Positions 19,621-21,337 of a stretch of DNA of 21,337 nucleotides are shown piece after piece (the first letter of the stretch is position 1; each line of letters starts with the position of its first letter). The translations under genes were made by a program, and so were the position numbers. The notes under the pieces are model-generated. The model saw nothing but the letters and a program-made list of their open reading frames with translations, was not told the DNA's origin and searched no databases. The DNA is from a virus: positions 1-21,337 of the IMG/VR virus record IMGVR_UViG_3300013109_000151, one strand, 5' to 3'.

Positions 19621-20872
19621 TATCTACTATTTCTGTTCCTACAATTAATTGAGCTTTATCTTCTTTTATTCCCATTGTATAAACCAAAGTTTGAATCTTT
19701 GACTCGTTAGAAATAGGAGCAGTTAAAACAGATGTTATACTATCAATCTTTAATTTATCTTTTTCAGCTTTAGTCTTTTGATCTTCTTGTAGAGCATCAA
19801 CACTACTTAGATCTTGTACTATCCTTAATTCTTTATTCTCGAATGAGTTATAAGCTGGAATAATAGAATTATAACCGTCAATAATCTTTTCATTATTAGG
19901 TATTACAGCACCAGTGTAAAACTTCTTTTCATCAATCTTAACATTACTTTCAGTCGATGCTGTTTGATCGTTAAACATTGTAGCAGGTACAGACAATACA
20001 TTACAAAGAGTTCTAAGGTCTATTTGACCCCCTTCTAACATTTGCATCTGTTGAGCTGTCATACCTAAAGACTGAACACTTAAATTACCTGTTGATACTA
20101 TGTTTTTAGCGAATTTATCAGCACCACCTAAAAGCTTATCTGTATTCTTTTGTAAATGCTCTCTTTGGTCTTCTGTCATTATCATATCTGTATTACTTGA
20201 TATGATATTAGCACCACCTCCATTTTTCAACATTGAAGCTGTAGCCGTGTTACGGTTATTAGAGCTTGTTAGAGTAGAGTAAGCAGCCTGTAAAGGTGAT
20301 AACCCCCTTTGACCTTTTATACCTATTCTAGAAGGGTTTAAATAAAGATTATGTACTATCTCTTCTGTTGAATAGTTAATTATGTTAGTGTCTTTTCTGT
20401 AGTACTCATAGCCTTTTACATCGTTATTCACATCGTATAAAAGGTTAACCATGTTAGACTCCAACAATTCTAATTCAGTAACCAGATCAAAAGAACTAAT
20501 TAACTTCTTCCAAAATATATCCCCTGTATTAAGGAGATAAATCATAGTTTCAAACCTAAAATCTTTTTCTGTTGTGTTAGGATTAGGATTCTTTATAAGG
20601 TCGTTAAGAGAGCTTTCTTCGTCTAATTCCCAACCATCAGGAGTATTTTGTTCAACTACAAAAGGTATGTTTTTAGCTTCTTCACCAATCTTTTTAATAA
20701 TAGCGTAAGCATCTGGATTAGATGTATATCCTTCATTTATTAAAATATCATCAGTTTGTAAACCACCAAAAGTAAACTGATTATTGATAGGCGTTCCTAT
20801 AGTGTTAATAGAACCATAGCCAAATGATTTTTTTTCTGTATTGTTTTTAAATAGCTTTTGAAAGAAATTCAT
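19604..20872 (-). CDS. Portal protein, HK97 type
   Basis: The 422-residue product is an HK97-family portal, the twelve-fold ring through which DNA enters and leaves the head. Family features are 'PDAYAIIKKIGEEAKNIPFV' (53-72), 'LLNTGDIFWKK' (113-123), 'YSTEEIVHNLYLNPSRIGIK' (167-186) with 'GLSPLQAAYSTL' (190-201), 'MLKNGGGANIISS' (214-226) and the helix with 'QQMQMLEGGQIDLRTLCNVL' leading to 'SVPATMFND'. The final 60 residues are charged and helical ('LQEDQKTKAEKDKLKIDSIT'), typical of the C-terminal wing/crown. The size is usual for the family. It lies between terminase and protease as in most HK97-like phages, with a 68-base gap before it that holds a promoter-like repeat. Confidence 0.93.
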   Translation of the reverse strand: MNFFQKLFKNNTEKKSFGYGSINTIGTPINNQFTFGGLQTDDILINEGYTSNPDAYAIIKKIGEEAKNIPFVVEQNTPDGWELDEESSLNDLIKNPNPNTTEKDFRFETMIYLLNTGDIFWKKLISSFDLVTELELLESNMVNLLYDVNNDVKGYEYYRKDTNIINYSTEEIVHNLYLNPSRIGIKGQRGLSPLQAAYSTLTSSNNRNTATASMLKNGGGANIISSNTDMIMTEDQREHLQKNTDKLLGGADKFAKNIVSTGNLSVQSLGMTAQQMQMLEGGQIDLRTLCNVLSVPATMFNDQTASTESNVKIDEKKFYTGAVIPNNEKIIDGYNSIIPAYNSFENKELRIVQDLSSVDALQEDQKTKAEKDKLKIDSITSVLTAPISNESKIQTLVYTMGIKEDKAQLIVGTEIVDNDETV

Positions 20873-20892
20873 TATAATATTTTGCTATTCGG

Positions 20893-20919
20893 TAAAAATA
20901 CAAAATATTATTTTATTAT
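20893..20919 (-). promoter_or_regulatory. Promoter/operator-like element before portal gene
   Basis: This block repeats the element found before the tail tube gene: 20894-20919 matches 5361-5386 at 24 of 26 bases and shares 17 bases without a change (20898-20914). On the minus strand it offers TATTTTTA, one mismatch from TAnnTTTG, at the same place as TATATTTG in the other copy, preceded by the palindromic AAAATA-A-TATTTT. It lies about 20 bases before the portal start codon. A shared regulator or promoter for the head and tail-shaft genes is inferred. Confidence 0.45.
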
Positions 20920-20940
20920 TTGGTAGTATGAAAAAATATG

Positions 20941-21337
20941 CTATGGTAAAAGGTGTGTAAGTGCATAGCGTACAGCATCAATCAAATGGTTATGATCGTC
21001 AACAGGAACGTCTTTTAAACTCCATGCATAATTATTAAGTTCTTTGATTAGATTAGGACTATCACCACAAACTACTAATTGATAAGATTGCATCTTTTTA
21101 ATCCCCGCCAGAACTGAATTAGGTTTCTTTACAACAGGGTATATGTTTAAACCTCCCCTACGTATTTCGTTTATTAGCCTTAATTCGCTGTTATCTGCTA
21201 TTATATTAGATTTACCACAGTTATTAATAAAAGCCTGTGTAAGTTCTTTAGTACCTAAATGTTTGGCGTATAGTATCTCTTGTAAATATATCTTATCTTT
21301 TGATACTGCAACTTTTACAATGGTCGAAGGGTCATTA
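20941..21337 (-). CDS. Terminase large subunit, C-terminal part
   Basis: The gene runs off the right edge of the window, so only the last 131 residues are seen, ending in TAG at 20941. The fragment has the RNase H-like nuclease fold of terminase large subunits: strands 'STIVKVAVSKDKIYLQEILY', a helix 'LGTKELTQAFINNCGK', then 'NIIADNSELRLINEIRRGG' with an acidic residue after the strand, 'LNIYPVVKKPNSVLAGIKKM', and the final 'DDHNHLIDAVRYALTHLLP', whose D-x-x-D/A-x-R-Y helix carries the last metal-binding acid. This domain cuts concatemeric DNA during packaging; the ATPase domain lies outside the window. It heads the minus-strand late operon, as expected. Note that the start and full length cannot be given. 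Confidence 0.85.
   Translation of the reverse strand, partial: NDPSTIVKVAVSKDKIYLQEILYAKHLGTKELTQAFINNCGKSNIIADNSELRLINEIRRGGLNIYPVVKKPNSVLAGIKKMQSYQLVVCGDSPNLIKELNNYAWSLKDVPVDDHNHLIDAVRYALTHLLP

Noticed and set aside
1-21337. tRNA, rRNA, CRISPR array or insertion sequence
   Set aside because: No cloverleaf with conserved TTC/GG arms, no regular repeat-spacer series and no transposase-like protein was found on either strand by reading.

Overview
The window is the late (structural and lysis) region of a tailed phage or prophage from a member of the Bacteroidota, most likely a flavobacterium. The DNA is strongly AT-rich. Genes carry almost no Shine-Dalgarno sequences, and candidate promoters match the Bacteroidota TTG...TAnnTTTG pattern rather than the E. 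coli one. Two secreted proteins have signal peptides ending in the 'S-Q' cut site usual in this phylum. Several structural proteins resemble families seen mainly in Bacteroidota siphophages. No integrase, repressor or replication gene is visible, so free phage and prophage cannot be separated with certainty.

All recognisable phage genes are on the minus strand and are read from right to left. The head module comes first: the end of the large terminase (20941-21337), an HK97-type portal (19604-20872), a prohead protease (18985-19620), the HK97-fold major capsid protein with an N-terminal coiled-coil delta domain (17765-18979), and a spike-like protein with a probable beta-helix and a jelly-roll tip (16159-17652). 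Tandem terminators follow the capsid gene and another strong terminator follows the spike gene. A possible promoter then opens a cluster of small unknown genes (14277-16033), two of which encode secreted proteins; this looks like a moron (accessory cargo) cluster.

The tail module runs from 14290 to about 3520. It holds a tail assembly chaperone split by a nine-T run that looks like a -1 frameshift site (13299-14098), a tail-terminator-like protein, a gp10-like tail-completion protein, two very large tail-tip or baseplate proteins, the tape measure, the tail tube protein, a small unknown protein, a methyltransferase-like protein and a head-tail connector. This order is nearly the reverse of the usual connector - tube - chaperone - tape measure - tip order. 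The 97-base gap between the 707-residue hub gene and the tape measure contains, on the opposite strand, a consensus-quality promoter and an intrinsic terminator that would make an RNA of about 75 nt antisense to the tape-measure leader.

The operon ends with receptor-binding proteins (1677-3527: a BppU-like adaptor, a collar or fibre, a LamG-like lectin and an unknown protein) and a lysis module (450-1675: an M15 peptidase with three small membrane proteins, the last a 3-TM-type holin). Most neighbours overlap as TAATG or ATGA, so translation is probably coupled along the operon.

The left 350 bases differ. They hold a long imperfect dyad, a small plus-strand gene of the DUF551 type, and a second copy of the dyad's end motif in inverted orientation. 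This resembles a cassette with attC-like ends and may be host DNA next to the prophage end. A terminator lies between it and the phage operon.
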